Shown: positions 62,820-64,000 of the stretch, piece after piece
Layout of the letters: each line of letters begins with the position of its first letter
Position numbering within the stretch: the stretch's first letter is position 1
DNA from: Clostridium fungisolvens
GTDB taxonomy: Bacteria; Bacillota; Clostridia; Clostridiales; Clostridiaceae
Assembly (NCBI RefSeq): GCF_014193895.1
Contig: NZ_BLZR01000001.1
Span: 3,658,001-3,722,000, forward strand
Direction of reading: 5' to 3'
DNA: 64,000 bases
Program-made: the position numbers and the translations under genes
Notes under the pieces: generated by a model
What the model was told of the DNA's origin: nothing
What the model saw: the letters and a program-made list of their open reading frames with translations, nothing else
Databases searched by the model: none

Positions 62820-64000
62820 ATGAGAAATTATATTTTGCATGATCAGTGGAAAATAATCGAACAAGGATTTCATCCAGAAGAAAATAGAATCTACGAGAGC
62901 TTTATGAGTTTAGGAAACGGCTACATGGGTATGAGAGGAAACTTCGAAGAAGATTTCTCAGGCGATTCTCTTCAAGGTAGTTATATTGCTGGTGTATATT
63001 ATCCAGATAAAACTAGAGTTGGCTGGTGGAAAAATGGATATCCTGAATACTTTGCAAAGGTTTTAAACTCAGTAAATTATATAGGTATAAGAGTAAAGTT
63101 AAACGGTGAAACATTAGATATTGCTAAGTTAAAAGATGTCAAGGACTTTTATAGAACTCTTAACATGAGAGATGGTGTTCTTGAAAGAAGTTTTGTTGCT
63201 GTTTCTAATGACGGCAAAGAGACAAAAATTGAAGTTAAAAGATTCATAAGCTTAAGGGATAAAGAGGTTGCGGCAATCTCCTACTCTGTTACTCCTTTAA
63301 ATTATGAAGGAAATATAGAATTCACTCCATATCTTGATGGAAATATAGTAAACGAAGATTCAAACTATGATGAAGTATTTTGGAATGAAATATCGCAAAA
63401 ATCAGATGCATTCTATGGCGATGTTACAATGCAAACTAAGAAAACAAACTACTATGTAACTGCTGCAATGTCTTATGAAATTTTCTTAGATAATAGCAAA
63501 GTTACTGTAACTCCTGAAGTTTCTGAAAGAAGCAAGTATGTTGAGAATACTGTTTCTATTAATGTTAATAAAAATAGTACTGCAACATTATACAAATATA
63601 TAGGTGTTACAAGCAACAGATACTATGAAGAAGAACTTGTTATAGCAAAGGCTTATGATGCTGTTGAAAGAGCTAAAACTTCTGGTTTTGAAAAACTTTT
63701 AGCTGACCACAGTGAAAAATGGCATAATCATTGGAATGAGAGCGATATAGTAATAAAGGGAGATGTGGCAGCTCAACAAGGTATTAGATTTAATATCTTC
63801 CATATGACTGCAACTTATACTGGCGAAGATTCAAGATTAAATATAGGTCCAAAAGGATTTACTGGAGAAAAATATGGCGGAAGTACTTACTGGGATACTG
63901 AAGCTTACTGCATACCATTCTACCTAAGTACTGCTGATGAAAAGATTGCAAGACAATTACTTATTTATAGATATAACCAATTAGATAAAGCTAAAGAAAA
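62820..64000 (+). CDS. GH65 maltose phosphorylase (partial, C-terminus off window)
   Basis: The first 393 codons. The N-terminal beta-sandwich has LGNGYMGMRGNFEEDFSG and LHDQWKIIEQGFHPEENRIY; the start of the (alpha/alpha)6 barrel has FNIFHMTATYTGEDSRLNIG and PKGFTGEKYGGSTYWDTEAY, which is nearly the maltose phosphorylase sequence (WDTE motif). It phosphorolyses maltose to glucose and beta-glucose-1-phosphate. The catalytic Glu should lie beyond the window. Other GH65 members act on kojibiose or trehalose; the EKYGGSTYWDTEAY segment favours maltose. GGGGG precedes the ATG at 62820. Confidence 0.88.
   Translation, partial: MRNYILHDQWKIIEQGFHPEENRIYESFMSLGNGYMGMRGNFEEDFSGDSLQGSYIAGVYYPDKTRVGWWKNGYPEYFAKVLNSVNYIGIRVKLNGETLDIAKLKDVKDFYRTLNMRDGVLERSFVAVSNDGKETKIEVKRFISLRDKEVAAISYSVTPLNYEGNIEFTPYLDGNIVNEDSNYDEVFWNEISQKSDAFYGDVTMQTKKTNYYVTAAMSYEIFLDNSKVTVTPEVSERSKYVENTVSINVNKNSTATLYKYIGVTSNRYYEEELVIAKAYDAVERAKTSGFEKLLADHSEKWHNHWNESDIVIKGDVAAQQGIRFNIFHMTATYTGEDSRLNIGPKGFTGEKYGGSTYWDTEAYCIPFYLSTADEKIARQLLIYRYNQLDKAKE

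Noticed and set aside
1..64000. CRISPR arrays, tRNA or rRNA genes, insertion sequences
   Set aside because: No regularly spaced repeats, no tRNA cloverleaf signatures noticed and no transposase-like protein; absence judged by eye only.

Overview
The window is a very AT-rich, chromosome-like segment from a spore-forming, saccharolytic Firmicute, most likely Clostridium sensu stricto. The signs are strong G-rich Shine-Dalgarno sites, a GerA-type germinant receptor operon, a gamma-type spore protein, clostridial regulators, a SAM-I riboswitch and secreted plant and glucan polysaccharidases. I cannot name the species. I found no rRNA, tRNA, CRISPR array, transposase or intact prophage. A lone phage-type replication protein and two gene remnants show past recombination.

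Layout. (1) 1-7.7 kb, nearly all minus strand: hexuronide symporter (partial), glucuronate isomerase uxaC with a double palindromic operator, a tandem 190-bp repeat, a small spore protein, an AEC permease plus 6-phospho-beta-glucosidase pair, and a soluble PocR-type chemoreceptor. (2) 7.9-17.1 kb: a 3066-residue surface laminarinase with two GH16 domains. (3) 17.6-22.1 kb: gerA-type operon A-B-C plus a fourth 54-codon membrane gene. (4) 22-31 kb: DUF3237 protein, secreted GH43-CBM13 enzyme, glycosyltransferase remnant, orphan replisome-organiser-like protein, MerR/aldo-keto reductase pair and a rifampicin-phosphotransferase-like enzyme. (5) 31-40 kb: redox and stress genes, namely an HxlR/flavoprotein pair, a flavoprotein-ferredoxin, a zinc macrodomain with SirTM sirtuin pair, cupin and AhpD-like genes divergent from a short DXS through MerR-type 19-bp-spacer promoters, and an XRE/SDR pair. 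(6) 40-45.7 kb: a sigma-54 controlled operon (CoA-transferase, GntP permease, MaoC hydratase), plausibly for 3-hydroxybutyrate use. (7) 46-49.3 kb: two CDGSH iron-sulfur proteins and an unusual PfkB-like/AAA+/RyR-domain protein. (8) 49.7-53.8 kb: large secreted GH43 arabinanase. (9) 53.8-62.2 kb: rlmD, RDD protein, a SAM-riboswitch-controlled metNIQQ methionine importer, MFS exporter, TSUP permease and a small exported protein. (10) 62.8 kb to the end: a GH65 maltose phosphorylase (partial) behind a MalR/CcpA-like operator.

Best candidates for something not well described: the three-domain RyR/AAA+/pseudokinase protein; a structured ~45-nt hairpin element that follows an intrinsic terminator in four places; the SirTM-macrodomain pair without its usual GcvH-like target gene nearby; the sigma-54 3-hydroxybutyrate-type operon; and back-to-back MerR-type promoters controlling a short DXS and a cupin operon. 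Functions are read from motifs and context; no database search was run.
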